Position numbers and translations under genes: made by a program. The notes under the pieces were generated by a model. It ran no database searches, was not told the origin of the DNA, and saw nothing but the letters and a program-made list of their open reading frames with translations. Below, piece after piece: positions 16,103 to 28,329 of a DNA stretch of 64,000 bases (positions within the stretch are counted from its first letter, which is position 1; the number at the start of each line of letters is the position of its first letter). The stretch spans positions 248,001 through 312,000 of the forward strand of contig CP051239.1 of NCBI GenBank assembly GCA_017794945.1, given 5' to 3'. The stretch comes from Alcanivorax sp. (GTDB lineage Bacteria; Pseudomonadota; Gammaproteobacteria; Pseudomonadales; Alcanivoracaceae).

Positions 16103-17253
16103 CACGCTGCGTGGTCGTCCACGTCGATCAGGTCTTCGAGAACACCGAGGTGGTATTCGCGGTCGCCCAACCAGTGGTCGATCATGACGATGCGCTTGGC
16201 GTAATGGGAGACCGGGGTCTCTTCCATCATGCCCATGCCACCGAACAGCTGGATCGCTTCCTCGGCGACCTTGCGGCCGGATTTGCCGACCTGGGCCTTG
16301 GCGGCGGAGATGCGCTTCTTGCGCAATTCCGGATCCACGTCGAGGCTGCAGGCGGCGAGCATGGTGATGGAACGTACTTTTTCCAGCTCCATGCGCATTT
16401 CCACCATGCGGTGCTGCAGGGCCTGGAACTTGCCGATCGGCACGCCGAACTGCTGGCGTTCCTTGATGTAGTCCAGGGTCTGATCGCAGGCCACTTCCAT
16501 GGCGCCGGAGGCTTCCGCGCACAGGGCGATCAGCGCCAGGTCCAGGGTCGCTTCCAGGGCGTCGAGGGCCTTGCCTTCGTCGCCGAGCAGCGCGTCGGCG
16601 CCCACTTTCACGTCCTTGAAGGAGATGTCGGCGGCGTGCAGGCCATCGATGGTCGGGTAGCCGCGACGGCTGACGCCGTCGGCGCCGGCGTCGACGATGA
16701 AGGCGCTGAGGCCGTCTTTGTCGTTGCCGCTGCCGCCGGTGCGGGCAATCACCACCAGCTGGTCGGCGCTGTCACCGTGCAGGACCACCGCTTTCTCGCC
16801 GTTGATCACATAGCCGTCGCCGTCTTTCTTGGCGCTGGTTTCCACGAAGGTGTGGTCGTAGCGACCCTTGGTTTCGTAGTTGGCCAGGGCGAAGCGGGTT
16901 TCACCGCCGATGATGGCCGGCAGGTACTGCTCTTTCTGGGCGTCGTTGCCGAGCTTGTCGATCAGCACGCCGGACAGCACCACGGTGGCCAGATAGGGTT
17001 CCACCACCAGGCCGCGGCCGAAGCCTTCGGCCACCACCATCAGTTCCGGACCGCCGCCGTTGAAGCCGCCGGCCTCTTCGGAAAACGGCACGCCCAGCAG
17101 GCCCAGTTCGGCGAACTGGGTCCAGGTGTCGGTGCTGAAGCCGTGCTCGGACTCCAGGGCCTTGTTGCGGGCGTCGAAGGTGTAGCTGTCACGGACCAGA
17201 CGACCCACGGTCTCTTCGAGCATGCGCTGCTCGTCGCTGAATTTGAAATCCAT
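16102..17253 (-). CDS. Acyl-CoA dehydrogenase, small-type subunit of a pair (PimD-like)
   Basis: 383 residues with the dehydrogenase fold (ERQQFGVPIGKFQALQHRM near 270-288; QLFGGMGMMEETPVSHYAKR near 345-364), but the canonical C-terminal IYEGT glutamate is absent: the sequence runs on as IVMIDHWLGDREYHL. This is typical of one subunit in heteromeric dehydrogenases such as PimC/PimD or steroid side-chain FadE pairs. It lies 13 bp after the partner gene. It probably forms a mixed complex that oxidises a bulky, dicarboxylic or branched acyl-CoA. Confidence 0.82.
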   Translation of the reverse strand: MDFKFSDEQRMLEETVGRLVRDSYTFDARNKALESEHGFSTDTWTQFAELGLLGVPFSEEAGGFNGGGPELMVVAEGFGRGLVVEPYLATVVLSGVLIDKLGNDAQKEQYLPAIIGGETRFALANYETKGRYDHTFVETSAKKDGDGYVINGEKAVVLHGDSADQLVVIARTGGSGNDKDGLSAFIVDAGADGVSRRGYPTIDGLHAADISFKDVKVGADALLGDEGKALDALEATLDLALIALCAEASGAMEVACDQTLDYIKERQQFGVPIGKFQALQHRMVEMRMELEKVRSITMLAACSLDVDPELRKKRISAAKAQVGKSGRKVAEEAIQLFGGMGMMEETPVSHYAKRIVMIDHWLGDREYHLGVLEDLIDVDDHAA

Positions 17254-17266
17254 GTTGGTCGACTCC

Positions 17267-18466
17267 TTACAGTCCCAGGATCATCTTGGAGATGATGTTC
17301 TTCTGAATTTCGTTGGAGCCCCCGAAAATGGAGAGCTTGCGGAAGTTGAAGTAACGGCTGGCCACGGACCCGGCGAACTCGGGACCGACGGTCTCGCCGT
17401 CGAAATCACCGGCCAGCTGTTCGGGCAGGAACGGCAGCGCGTGGGGACCGGCGGCGCGGCGGAACAGATCGGTGATCTCCTGGCGCAGCTCGGTGCCCAT
17501 GATCTTCAGGAAGGAGCTTTCCGCCCCGGGCACGCCGCCGGCCTCGGCGGCCGCCACGGTGCGCAGGTTGGTCATCTCCAGGGACATCAGCTCCATTTCC
17601 ACGTCCGCCAGGCGGGCGCGGAAGTGCGGTTCCTCGATCAGCGGCTTGCCGTTGACCTGCTGCTCCCGGGCCACCTGCTTGAGGTGCGCCAGGGCCGCCT
17701 TGGAGGAGCCCACGCCGGCGATGCCGGTGCGCTCGAAGGTGAGCAGGTACTTGGCGCAGGTCCAGCCCTTGTTCTCCTCGCCGACCAGGTTTTCCACCGG
17801 CACCTTGACGTTGTCGAAGAACACTTCGTTGACTTCGTGCTCACCGTCCAGGGTGATCAGCGGACGCACGGTGATGCCTTCGCTTTTCTCCATGTCGATG
17901 AGCAGGAAGGAAATGCCTTCCTGTTTCTTGGCGTCCGGGTCGGTGCGCACCAGGCAGAAAATCATGTTGGCGTGCTGGCCCAGGGTGGTCCAGGTCTTCT
18001 GGCCGTTGACGATGTAGTGGTCACCCTCGCGCACGGCACGGGTTTTCAGGCCGGCCAGGTCGGAACCGGCGCCCGGCTCGGAGTAGCCCTGACACCACCA
18101 GTCGTCGCTGCGCAGGATGCGCGGCAGGTAGTAGTCCTTCTGTTCCTGGGTGCCGAACTTGATGATCACCGGGGCGACCATGTTGACGCCGAACGGCAGC
18201 ACGGTGGGGGCGCCGGCTTCCGCGCACTCTTCTTCGAAGATGTGCTTCTGGATCGGGCTCCAACCGGTGCCGCCGTGCTCTTTCGGCCAATGCAGGGCCA
18301 ACCAGCCCTGCTCGTTGAGAATCTTCTGCCAGCGGATGGTGTCTTCCTTGCCCAGGCGCTTGTGTTCCTTGACCTTGCGGGCAATGTCCTTGGGCAGCTT
18401 TTCGTTCAGGAAGGTGCGCACTTCGTCACGGAAGGCGCGCTCTTCGGCGGTGTAATTAATGTCCAT
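17267..18466 (-). CDS. Acyl-CoA dehydrogenase, large-type subunit of a pair (PimC-like)
   Basis: 399 residues. FAD-binding region CQGYSEPGAGSDLAGLKTRA is clear (about 126-145) and the C-terminus reads LSIFGGSNEIQKNIISK, so the usual catalytic glutamate of IYEGTSEIQ is glycine here. In heteromeric dehydrogenases the base can sit elsewhere. It precedes the small-type subunit by 13 bp and follows the FadB-type gene, so the three are probably one unit. A similar pair lies at 60.4-62.7 kb. Confidence 0.85.
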   Translation of the reverse strand: MDINYTAEERAFRDEVRTFLNEKLPKDIARKVKEHKRLGKEDTIRWQKILNEQGWLALHWPKEHGGTGWSPIQKHIFEEECAEAGAPTVLPFGVNMVAPVIIKFGTQEQKDYYLPRILRSDDWWCQGYSEPGAGSDLAGLKTRAVREGDHYIVNGQKTWTTLGQHANMIFCLVRTDPDAKKQEGISFLLIDMEKSEGITVRPLITLDGEHEVNEVFFDNVKVPVENLVGEENKGWTCAKYLLTFERTGIAGVGSSKAALAHLKQVAREQQVNGKPLIEEPHFRARLADVEMELMSLEMTNLRTVAAAEAGGVPGAESSFLKIMGTELRQEITDLFRRAAGPHALPFLPEQLAGDFDGETVGPEFAGSVASRYFNFRKLSIFGGSNEIQKNIISKMILGL

Positions 18467-18505
18467 AATAACCTCTGTGTCTTAGGCGGCTTAGGGGCGT
18501 CGCGT

Positions 18506-20590
<2,085 letters not shown>

Positions 20591-20757
20591 GATTCCTCCT
20601 TCAGCGGGGGACCCGCGGTGCGGCGGCCGGAGGGGCCGCGACGGCGCCGCGCATCCCGTGGAAACGGTTCTCTCCCGGACGCTTCAGTATAAGAAAATCC
20701 GGGCCATTATCAATTATTTCGGAATTAGGTTTTATCTAGCGGACAATAGCCATAACC

Positions 20758-20785
20758 AAAAAGGGCACCATCAGGGTGCCCTTTT
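20758..20785 (-). terminator. Intrinsic terminator after the Liv-type transporter genes
   Basis: AAAAAGGGCACC ATCA GGGTGCCCTTTT: an 11-bp stem including A/T ends, followed on the minus strand by a T-rich run, 33 bp past the binding-protein stop. It separates the transporter genes from the FadB-type gene, which has its own AT-rich upstream region. Confidence 0.85.
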
Positions 20786-20817
20786 ATGGCGTTGCTTCAC
20801 AGTGTGAGGCGCGGCGT

Positions 20818-21981
20818 TTACTCGGTGATTTCGGACAACTTGCGCAGTACCACTTCACCGTCCACGACTTCGGCGATCTGCGGGTCGGCGCCCAGGTTGC
20901 CGGCGTCGTCGATGCCGTCCACGTCGTAGGGGTTGTGTTCCACGGACACTTTATCCATGGCGGTGGGGATCGCGGCGCGGATCGCCTTGGCGTCGTCCAC
21001 GGTGCCGGCTTCCTGCATCGCCTGGGCGATCAGGTACATGGCGAAGTAGTTGTAGGCGGTCTCGGAGGTGGCCACGCCGTTGTGCTCCTTGCGCCACTTC
21101 TCGAGGAACAGCTTGGCGCCTTCGTTCTCGTACTTGTCCAGGGGCACCACGCCTACGGAGCCTTCCAGGGACTTGATGCCGCCGGATACCTTGGCCACTT
21201 CGTCCATCTTGGCCTGGTCCATCAGGATGAAGCCGCCCTTGAAGCCCAGTTCACGGGCCTGACGCACCACCAGACCGGTGGGCTCGGAGGCGCCGCCGAC
21301 GAACATCACGTCGGGATCCTCGGACAACACCTTGCTGACGCCGGTGTAGAAGTCGGCGGACTTGTTGTAGTCCATCGGGTTCATGGCCGCCACTTCGCCG
21401 CCCAGCTCACGCCATACCGGCACGAATTCCTTGGTCCAGTACTTGGCGTAGTCGTGGGTGGCGTTGGCGACACCCAGTTTGTTGCCGAAGCGGTCCATGG
21501 TGATGCGCGAGAACGGCTCGATGTAGTCGGTGAAGTTGGGCGGAATCTTCACGGTCAGCTTGTTGCCCTTGGCGGTCACCGCCGGCACCGAGGTGTAGGA
21601 CATCACCAGGAAGCCGTCACGCTCGTTGAACGCCTGCAGGGCGAAAGTGCCGCCGGAGTGCGGGGTGAAGATCACCGGCGCGTTGTACTGCTGCACCAGA
21701 CGCTTGCCGTTCACGGCCGCCTGGCTGGGTGAGTACTTGTCGTCCAGGGCCTGGATGTTGATGGTGTATTCTTCGCCGTCGACGGTGATGCCACCGGCGG
21801 CGTTGATTTCCTCGGCGGCCATGCGCAGGCCTTCCAGGGTGTTCTCACCGTACAGGGCGGCACCGCCGCTGAGCGGGCCGGTGAAGCCGATGTTGATTTC
21901 GTCAGCGTGGGCCGCGCCACCGATGGCGAGGGCAACCGCACCGGCCGCGGCCAGGCGACGGAAGGATTTGAATACTTTCAT
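20818..21981 (-). CDS. Periplasmic branched-chain amino acid-type binding protein (Liv family)
   Basis: 387 residues with a signal peptide (about 1-26, ending GGAAHA) followed by DEINIGFTGPLSGGAALYG, the typical start of a LivJ-type solute-binding domain. Although named for leucine binding, this family also binds aromatic, short organic and hydroxy acids. It is the last gene of the transporter set. Beside acyl-CoA ligase and beta-oxidation genes, a carboxylic acid substrate is more likely than an amino acid; that is inference from context. Confidence 0.88.
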   Translation of the reverse strand: MKVFKSFRRLAAAGAVALAIGGAAHADEINIGFTGPLSGGAALYGENTLEGLRMAAEEINAAGGITVDGEEYTINIQALDDKYSPSQAAVNGKRLVQQYNAPVIFTPHSGGTFALQAFNERDGFLVMSYTSVPAVTAKGNKLTVKIPPNFTDYIEPFSRITMDRFGNKLGVANATHDYAKYWTKEFVPVWRELGGEVAAMNPMDYNKSADFYTGVSKVLSEDPDVMFVGGASEPTGLVVRQARELGFKGGFILMDQAKMDEVAKVSGGIKSLEGSVGVVPLDKYENEGAKLFLEKWRKEHNGVATSETAYNYFAMYLIAQAMQEAGTVDDAKAIRAAIPTAMDKVSVEHNPYDVDGIDDAGNLGADPQIAEVVDGEVVLRKLSEITE

Positions 21982-22047
21982 GCGCTTTCTCTCCCTTTCT
22001 TTATTGTTTGGGATGTGGTCGGAAATTAAGTGTGTCGCACGGCGCCC

Positions 22048-22741
22048 TCAGGCGCCGATGTAAGCTTTGCGTACCGCTTCGTTGCCCAGCATGGCGTCGC
22101 GGTCGCCTTCCATGACCAGGCGGCCGTTTTCCATCACGTAGGCGCGGGTCGCGATTTTCAGTGCCGCGAACGCGTTCTGCTCCGCCAGCAGCACCGAGGT
22201 GCCTTCCTTGTTGATGGTCTGCACGGCTTCGAACACCTGCTTGACCACCAGCGGCGCCAGACCCAGCGACGGCTCGTCCAGCAGCAGCAGCTTGGGACGG
22301 CCCATCAGGGCGCGACCGATGGCCACCATTTGCTGCTGACCGCCACTCAGGGAACCGGCGGGCTGATCCTTTTTCTCGTCTAAAATGGGGAACATTGCAA
22401 GGACATGCTCAAGGGTTTTTTTCATACCCGCTTTGTCGCGGCGGTGTACGTAGCCCCCCAGCCAGAGATTTTTCAGCACTGACATTTCCGGAAACAGCTT
22501 GCGGCCTTCCGGGCACTGCACCACGCCGGCCTGCACCAGCGCGGAGGGTTTGCGGCCGGTCACGTCCTCGCCGTTGAGGGTGATTTTGCCGGCGGACGCC
22601 TTGAGCAAGCCACTGATGGTGTTGAACAGGGTGCTCTTGCCGGCGCCGTTGGCGCCCAGCAATACCACCAGCTCGCCCTGCTCCACGCTCATGGAAACGC
22701 CGTCCAGGGCCTTGAAGCTGTCGTACTTGGCGTCCACGTTC

Positions 22742-22755
<14 letters not shown>
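22048..22755 (-). CDS. livF: ABC transporter ATP-binding protein LivF
   Basis: 235-residue ATPase: Walker [10 protein letters not shown], signature SLSGGQQQM and Walker [14 protein letters not shown]. With LivG it powers the Liv-type importer on the cytoplasmic face. The ATG at 22755 is preferred because GGGGAG stands 8 nt before it; an upstream in-frame GTG overlaps that site. The gene overlaps the end of livG by 14 bp, so translation is coupled. Confidence 0.92.
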
Positions 22756-23501
<746 letters not shown>

Positions 23502-23509
<8 letters not shown>

Positions 23510-24536
23510 TGTCGCGGGCCTCCTTGGACGAAGTGGCGCTGTCGCCGACACGGGTCTGGCCCTCTTTGGCCGGGGCTTTGCTCGCCAGACGGCGGCCGCG
23601 CCAGGTCAGGAAGGTGCCGACCACGCCCTTGGGCATGAAGATCACCAGCAGTACCAGCATGGGACCGAATACGATCATCCGGTACTCCTCGAAGGACTGC
23701 ACCGCCTGGGTCAGCCAGGTGATCATCATGGTGCCCACCAGCGGGCCCATCAGGGTGCCGATGCCGCCCACCAGCAGGTAGGTGATGATGTCGAAGGTGT
23801 GTACCACCTCGGCTTCCGCCGGACCGATAAAGCGCACCACACCGGCGTACAGACCACCGGCGAGACCGGCGTAGACGGTGGAGAGCACGAACGCCAGTAC
23901 CTTGTTGCGCATCAGGTTGATGCCCAGGGACTGAGCCAGATCGTCACTGATACGAATCGCCAGGAAGGTACGGCCCACCAGGGAGCTGGAAATACGGCTC
24001 ACCAGCACAATCGCCAGCACCAGGAAGAACAGCACCAGGTAGTAGAACGGAATGGTGCGGGTGAAATCGATCAGCCCGAACCCTTCCGGCGGCGCGATGT
24101 TGATGATGCCCAGCGAACCGTGAGTGAGCGCTTCCCACTTATCCAGCAGCAGGTAGATGATGAAGCCCACGCACAGGGTAAAGATGGCGAAATAGTGTTC
24201 CTTGAGGCGCAGGGACACGATGCCCACCAGGAAACCGAACACCGCCGAGAACACGCCGGAGGCGACAAAGGCGGGCCAAAACGCCCAGCCGTGGTCCACG
24301 GTGAGAATCGCCACCACATAGGCGCCGATGGCGAAGAAGCCGCCGTGGGCCAGGTTCAACTGGCCGCAGAAGCCGGTGATGATGTTCAGGCCGTACACGG
24401 CGATGGCCCAGATAAAGGCCAGAGCCATCACGTAGATCTGGTATTCGCTGCCCGCGATCAGCGGGAAAATCAGGGCGAACGCCAACAGCACCACTTTCAT
24501 GGCCGGGCTGGCGAAGAAGTTGGCAATGCGATCCAT
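23502..24536 (-). CDS. livM: ABC transporter permease LivM
   Basis: 344 residues with about 9-10 membrane segments and the LivM family motif GLNIITGFCGQLNLAHGGFF (about 49-68). It forms the membrane channel with LivH. The start codon shares its first base with the livH stop (TAATG). The C-terminal tail is basic and hydrophilic. Confidence 0.92.
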
Positions 24537-25399
24537 TAGCGCACCCCCTTGGTGAACAGGCCGGTGGGCTTGATGGAGAGAATCACCACCAGCAGAACAA
24601 AGGCAATCAGATCCTTATAGGTGCTGGAGACGTAGTAGCCGCCCAGCGCTTCGGCGAAGCCGATGATCAGACCGCCGACGATGGCGCCGGGGATGCTGCC
24701 CATGCCGCCGAGAATAATGATCACGAACGCCTTCATGATCACCAGGTGGCCCATGGCCGGGTACACCAGGTTGATCGGCGCGAACAGGCTGGCGCCCACC
24801 GCCGCCAGGAAACCGGCGATGGCGAAGGTCATCATGGCGACGCGGTTGGCGTCGATGCCGACCAGGAAGGCGCCTTCCCGGTTCTGCGCCATGGCGATGA
24901 TGGTGGAGCCGGTCATGGTCTTCTTCAGGTACAGGTGCAGCGCGCCCATGATCGAGAAGGCGCCGACAATGATCAGCAGCCGCTGGGCCGGCAACACCAG
25001 GCCACCGAACTCAAGGATGCCGGTGTAGGGGGTCGGCATGCGGCGGAAATCGGAACCCCAGTGCATCTGCACCACCGCTTCCAGGAACAACAGGATGCCG
25101 ATGGCGGCGATCTTGTCGTGGATCGGCGGCGCGTGCCGCAGCGGGTGGAAGACCAGGCGTTCACAGAGCACCGACAGCACGGCCACGAAAAGGCCGGCGC
25201 CGAGCATGGCGATCCAGTAATTGAGCCCCAGATCCACCATCACGTAATAGCTGATGTAGGCGCCCACCATATAGAGAGCACCGTGGGCAAAGTTGGGAAC
25301 GTGCAAAATGCCGTACACCAGGGTCAGACCCAGGGCCACGAGGCCGTAGATGCTGCCCAGGGTGAGGCCATTAAGCGCTTGCTGAAGAAACGCGTCCAA
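24536..25399 (-). CDS. livH: ABC transporter permease LivH
   Basis: 287 residues, about 8 membrane segments, with the LivH signature LTLVYGILHVPNFAHGALYM near 24-43. The frame opens with TTG at 25399; a strong AGGAGG lies 7 nt before it and no suitable ATG is nearby, so TTG is the likely start. First gene of the livHMGF-binding protein set, 132 bp after the acyl-CoA ligase. The gap carries the arms GAAACGACT (25427-25435) and AGTCGTTTC (25493-25501), a loose inverted repeat. Confidence 0.92.
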   Translation of the reverse strand: MDAFLQQALNGLTLGSIYGLVALGLTLVYGILHVPNFAHGALYMVGAYISYYVMVDLGLNYWIAMLGAGLFVAVLSVLCERLVFHPLRHAPPIHDKIAAIGILLFLEAVVQMHWGSDFRRMPTPYTGILEFGGLVLPAQRLLIIVGAFSIMGALHLYLKKTMTGSTIIAMAQNREGAFLVGIDANRVAMMTFAIAGFLAAVGASLFAPINLVYPAMGHLVIMKAFVIIILGGMGSIPGAIVGGLIIGFAEALGGYYVSSTYKDLIAFVLLVVILSIKPTGLFTKGVR

Positions 25400-25531
25400 G
25401 GCTGAGCCTCCTGTTCGTGTTATTAAAGAAACGACTTTCCAGCGAGCGGCGAGGTCCCATCCGCGTCGGTCGAACTGCGAGGAGTCGTTTCAATTATCGG
25501 TTGTTGTTGAGGAAGTAATCCGCGCAAAAAG

Positions 25532-27208
25532 CTAGGCTTTCTGTTGCTGTTCAGCCCATTCCTCTTCTTGCATCGCGCGCCACATCACCTTGCCGGTGGG
25601 TGAGCGCGGCAGTTCATCGCGGAATTCGACGATCTGAGGCACCTTGTAGGCGGCCATCTGTTCCTTGCACCAGGCGATGATCTCGTCTTCGCTGACCTTG
25701 CCCTTGTGGTCGGCGGCCAGCACCACACAGGCTTTCACGGTTTCGCCGCGGCGCTCGTGGGGGGCGGAGATGACACAGCTTTCCTGGATCGCGGGATGCC
25801 GGTACATAAGGCTTTCGACCTCGGCGGGCCAAACTTTAAACCCGGACGCATTGATCATGCGTTTCACCCGGTCGACGATGAAGAAGTAGCCTTCTTCGTC
25901 GTAGTAGCCCATGTCGCCGGTGCGGAAGAAACGTTCGCCGTCGATTTCGATGAAGGCTTTCTGGGTTTCCAACGGGCGATTCCAGTAGCCCTGGAAAATC
26001 TGCGGGCCGCGGGAGATGATTTCGCCCACTTCGCCGACGCCCATTTCCTTGCCGGTGTCCACGTCGATCACCCGTGAATCCACATCAAATACCGGGATAC
26101 CGAGACACTGCTTTTTGGGCTTCTCGGACGGGTTGATATGGGTGGCGGCAATGGTTTCGGACAGGCCGTACCCTTCGATGTAGCGCAGGCCGGTAAGCTT
26201 GAACAGCTTATCGGACACCGCTTCGGGCATGGCCGCCCCGCCACCACCGATGTTCTCGAGGCTGGACAGGTCGAAGCTTTCCACGTCCGGGTCGGAGAGC
26301 AGATCGATGGCCATGGTGACGATGTTGGTCCAGCTGGTGACCTTGTAGCGCTCGATCAGCTTGGCCGCGGTGCGGCGGTCCCAGCGGGTCATCAGGACAA
26401 TGCAGGAGCCGACGAAGATGGGGCCGTTCATGGCGCCCTGCATGCCGGTGACGTGGAAATACGGCAGCGTGGACAGGGTTACGCCCTCGCGGCCGCCACC
26501 GGAACGCCAGGCGGCGCCGTGCACGCAGGTGGCCATCACCGAGCGATGGGTGTGCATGCAGCCCTTGGGCGCGCCGGTGGTACCGGAGCTGTAGGGGAAC
26601 ACGGCCAGATCGTCCGGGCCCACCAGCAGTTCACCGGGCTGGTGGCCGGCCCCCAGGGCGTCGCCCCAGGCGATGGTGCCGGCGGTGGTCAGCGGCTGCG
26701 CTGGGGCGGCCACTTCGGCGGGCAGGTCCAGATCGGTCTGCGGGTGGATGTAGTCGCTGTAGGCGGCGACGATCACGTGGCGCAGGCGTTCATGGCCGAT
26801 CAGCGGCTCAATGTGCGGGAACACTTCCTGGCTGCAGAGGCACACGGAGGCCTGGGTGTCCTGCAGGTAGTGCTCGAGCTCGGCGCTGCGGTTCATCGGG
26901 TTGATCGGCACGACAATAGCGTTGGCGCGCAGGATGGCGTAGTAACCGATAATGAACTGCGGTGCGTTCTGCATGAACAGCATCACCCGGTCGCCTTTCT
27001 CCACGCCCAGGTGCTGCAATTCGCCGGCCAGGGCGTCCACTTGCTGCTTGAGTTCCCGGTAGGTGATGGGCGCATCGTAGTAGATGATCGCGTTCTCATC
27101 CGGGTAGCGCAGAGCGGAAATCTCGAGGTTGCTGTAAAGGCTGGTTTCCGGAAGCTTGAGCTGGTGAGGCAGCCCCTCCGGCCAGACGGCAAAATGCCGA
27201 TCAAACAT
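25532..27208 (-). CDS. Acyl-CoA synthetase (AMP-forming, long-chain fatty acid-CoA ligase type)
   Basis: 558-residue ANL-family ligase: P-loop YSSGTTGAPKG at 206-216, the GYGLSE motif in the middle, and a C-terminal SPTGKVMWR with the adenylation lysine K540. It activates a carboxylic acid with ATP and CoA. The ATG at 27208 has GGGAGAG upstream; a longer in-frame extension lacks family similarity. Standing just before the Liv-type importer, it probably activates the imported acid. Its promoter carries two palindromes (27363-27378 and 27414-27428). Confidence 0.92.
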   Translation of the reverse strand: MFDRHFAVWPEGLPHQLKLPETSLYSNLEISALRYPDENAIIYYDAPITYRELKQQVDALAGELQHLGVEKGDRVMLFMQNAPQFIIGYYAILRANAIVVPINPMNRSAELEHYLQDTQASVCLCSQEVFPHIEPLIGHERLRHVIVAAYSDYIHPQTDLDLPAEVAAPAQPLTTAGTIAWGDALGAGHQPGELLVGPDDLAVFPYSSGTTGAPKGCMHTHRSVMATCVHGAAWRSGGGREGVTLSTLPYFHVTGMQGAMNGPIFVGSCIVLMTRWDRRTAAKLIERYKVTSWTNIVTMAIDLLSDPDVESFDLSSLENIGGGGAAMPEAVSDKLFKLTGLRYIEGYGLSETIAATHINPSEKPKKQCLGIPVFDVDSRVIDVDTGKEMGVGEVGEIISRGPQIFQGYWNRPLETQKAFIEIDGERFFRTGDMGYYDEEGYFFIVDRVKRMINASGFKVWPAEVESLMYRHPAIQESCVISAPHERRGETVKACVVLAADHKGKVSEDEIIAWCKEQMAAYKVPQIVEFRDELPRSPTGKVMWRAMQEEEWAEQQQKA

Positions 27209-27362
27209 GCCTGTGCTCTCCCTATAATATTTTCTATATCGACGGCCGGCCCCGGGAAACCGGCGCCGACCGTTTGGATTGTTGTAAGGCCCGCGGAGAT
27301 GCGGACAGTACCGGCCGTTGACCCGGGCTTTTGTTAACGCGGATACAGAACCAGTACCGAAG

Positions 27363-27378
27363 TTGACCAAGCGGTCAA
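27363..27378. promoter_or_regulatory. Motif B palindrome TTGACC-N4-GGTCAA
   Basis: Perfect TTGACC AAGC GGTCAA, 155 bp upstream of the acyl-CoA ligase ATG. The size and form suit a TetR-type repressor. The same GACC-N4-GGTC core recurs at 31893-31904 in front of the ACAD10/11-type gene of the same run. Confidence 0.6.
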
Positions 27379-27413
27379 TCTGACATGGCGCCCCTGGGGC
27401 GTCAATACTATTT

Positions 27414-27428
27414 TGGAATATGGTTTCG
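27414..27428. promoter_or_regulatory. Motif A-like site (TGGAA-N5-TTTCG)
   Basis: TGGAA tatgg TTTCG fits the degenerate consensus [TC]G[GA]AA-N5-TT[TC]C[AG], though its two arms are imperfect complements. It lies 206 bp upstream of the ligase ATG and is the weakest of the seven sites. Confidence 0.35.
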
Positions 27429-27439
27429 CATTCCGGGGG

Positions 27440-27501
27440 TCTCTGGAATCCTGCCGGGTGGCTTCGCCACCCTTTCGCGGGCAGGGCCCGCTCCTACAAG
27501 G
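27440..27501. repeat. REP half-element
   Basis: CTCTGGAATCCTGCCGGGTG, a small hairpin (GGTGGCTTCGCCACC), TTTCGCGGGC and GGGCCCGCTCCTACAAGG. It stands 16 bp past the surE stop codon, between surE and the ligase promoter. Confidence 0.8.
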
Positions 27502-27516
27502 TGCCTCGACCTTACG

Positions 27517-28314
27517 CTATCCGGGCAAAGGCCGGTCGCCTTGCTGGAAGCATTCATCCGCCAGCGCGTCATCGCAGCGGGTGGGCTGCAGGGGCATCAC
27601 CGAGATGTGCCCGTCGCGCAGGGCGACCACATCGGATTGCGGGTGGTCGATGCTGCCGGGCCGGCGCTCGAAGGACAGCCAGTGGTAGGCCAGGCCGCGG
27701 CCGTCGGTGCCGTGCACCAGGCGCGGGCCGGCGATGCCGCCGCCGATCTGCCGGGTGAAACGGCTGCCGCGCAGCTCGGCCACCGGCAGGTCCGGGAAGT
27801 TGATGTTCCAGCAGGCGCGCTGGTAGCCGTCACGGTCGGCGCCGGCTTCCCACAGTTCGCGGATCAGACCGGCGGCGTAGCGGGTGGTGGGCGCGTAATC
27901 GATGGCGGCGCGGTCGACGAACGCCTGGCTCAGGGCGATGCCCGGCAGGCCCAGATGGGCGGCGGCGAGCACCGCGCCGACGGTGCCCGAATACATCACC
28001 GAATCGCTCAGGTTGGCGCCGCAGTTGACGCCGGAGAGCACCAGGTCCGGCGCGTCGTCCTCGAACCATTCGGCCATGGCGAACATCACGCAGTCCGCCG
28101 GCGTGCCGGACACCGCGAAGCGCCGCTCGCCGTGGTGGTAGACGCGCAGCGGCGTGTGCAGCGAAATGCCCTGCCCCACCCCGCTCTGGTCGTGCTCCGG
28201 CGCCACCACCCAGACTTCCTCGGCGAGCTGCGCGGCGATGTCCTCGGCGACCTTCAGGCCCGGCGCGTCGATGCCGTCATCATTGGTCAACAAAATCCTG
28301 CCAAACGGCCTCAT
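27517..28314 (-). CDS. surE: SurE-family 5'/3'-nucleotidase
   Basis: 265-residue SurE phosphatase with the expected metal ligands: D12, D13 in LLTNDDGID, S44 in HDQSGVG and N97 in SGVNCGANL. Canonical SurE dephosphorylates nucleoside monophosphates and is usually next to pcm. Here it lies inside an acyl-CoA catabolism run, 126 bp after an APH-type kinase gene, so the substrate may differ (for example a phosphorylated acyl intermediate). That alternative is speculation. Confidence 0.88.
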   Translation of the reverse strand: MRPFGRILLTNDDGIDAPGLKVAEDIAAQLAEEVWVVAPEHDQSGVGQGISLHTPLRVYHHGERRFAVSGTPADCVMFAMAEWFEDDAPDLVLSGVNCGANLSDSVMYSGTVGAVLAAAHLGLPGIALSQAFVDRAAIDYAPTTRYAAGLIRELWEAGADRDGYQRACWNINFPDLPVAELRGSRFTRQIGGGIAGPRLVHGTDGRGLAYHWLSFERRPGSIDHPQSDVVALRDGHISVMPLQPTRCDDALADECFQQGDRPLPG

Positions 28315-28329
28315 ATAAACCCCAAAAAA

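Larger units (their letters stand above)
27209..27516. other. 308-bp gap: promoter region of the acyl-CoA ligase
   Basis: Contains, from the ligase start outward: a ribosome site, an AT-rich stretch (CCTATAATATTTTCTATATC, 27221-27240), a motif B palindrome, a motif A palindrome and a REP half-element next to the surE stop. No gene was recognised here. Confidence 0.7.

Noticed and set aside
20720..20734. Motif A copy before the FadB-type gene (CGGAA ttagg TTTTA)
   Set aside because: Only the left half fits the consensus, so it was not counted among the seven sites.
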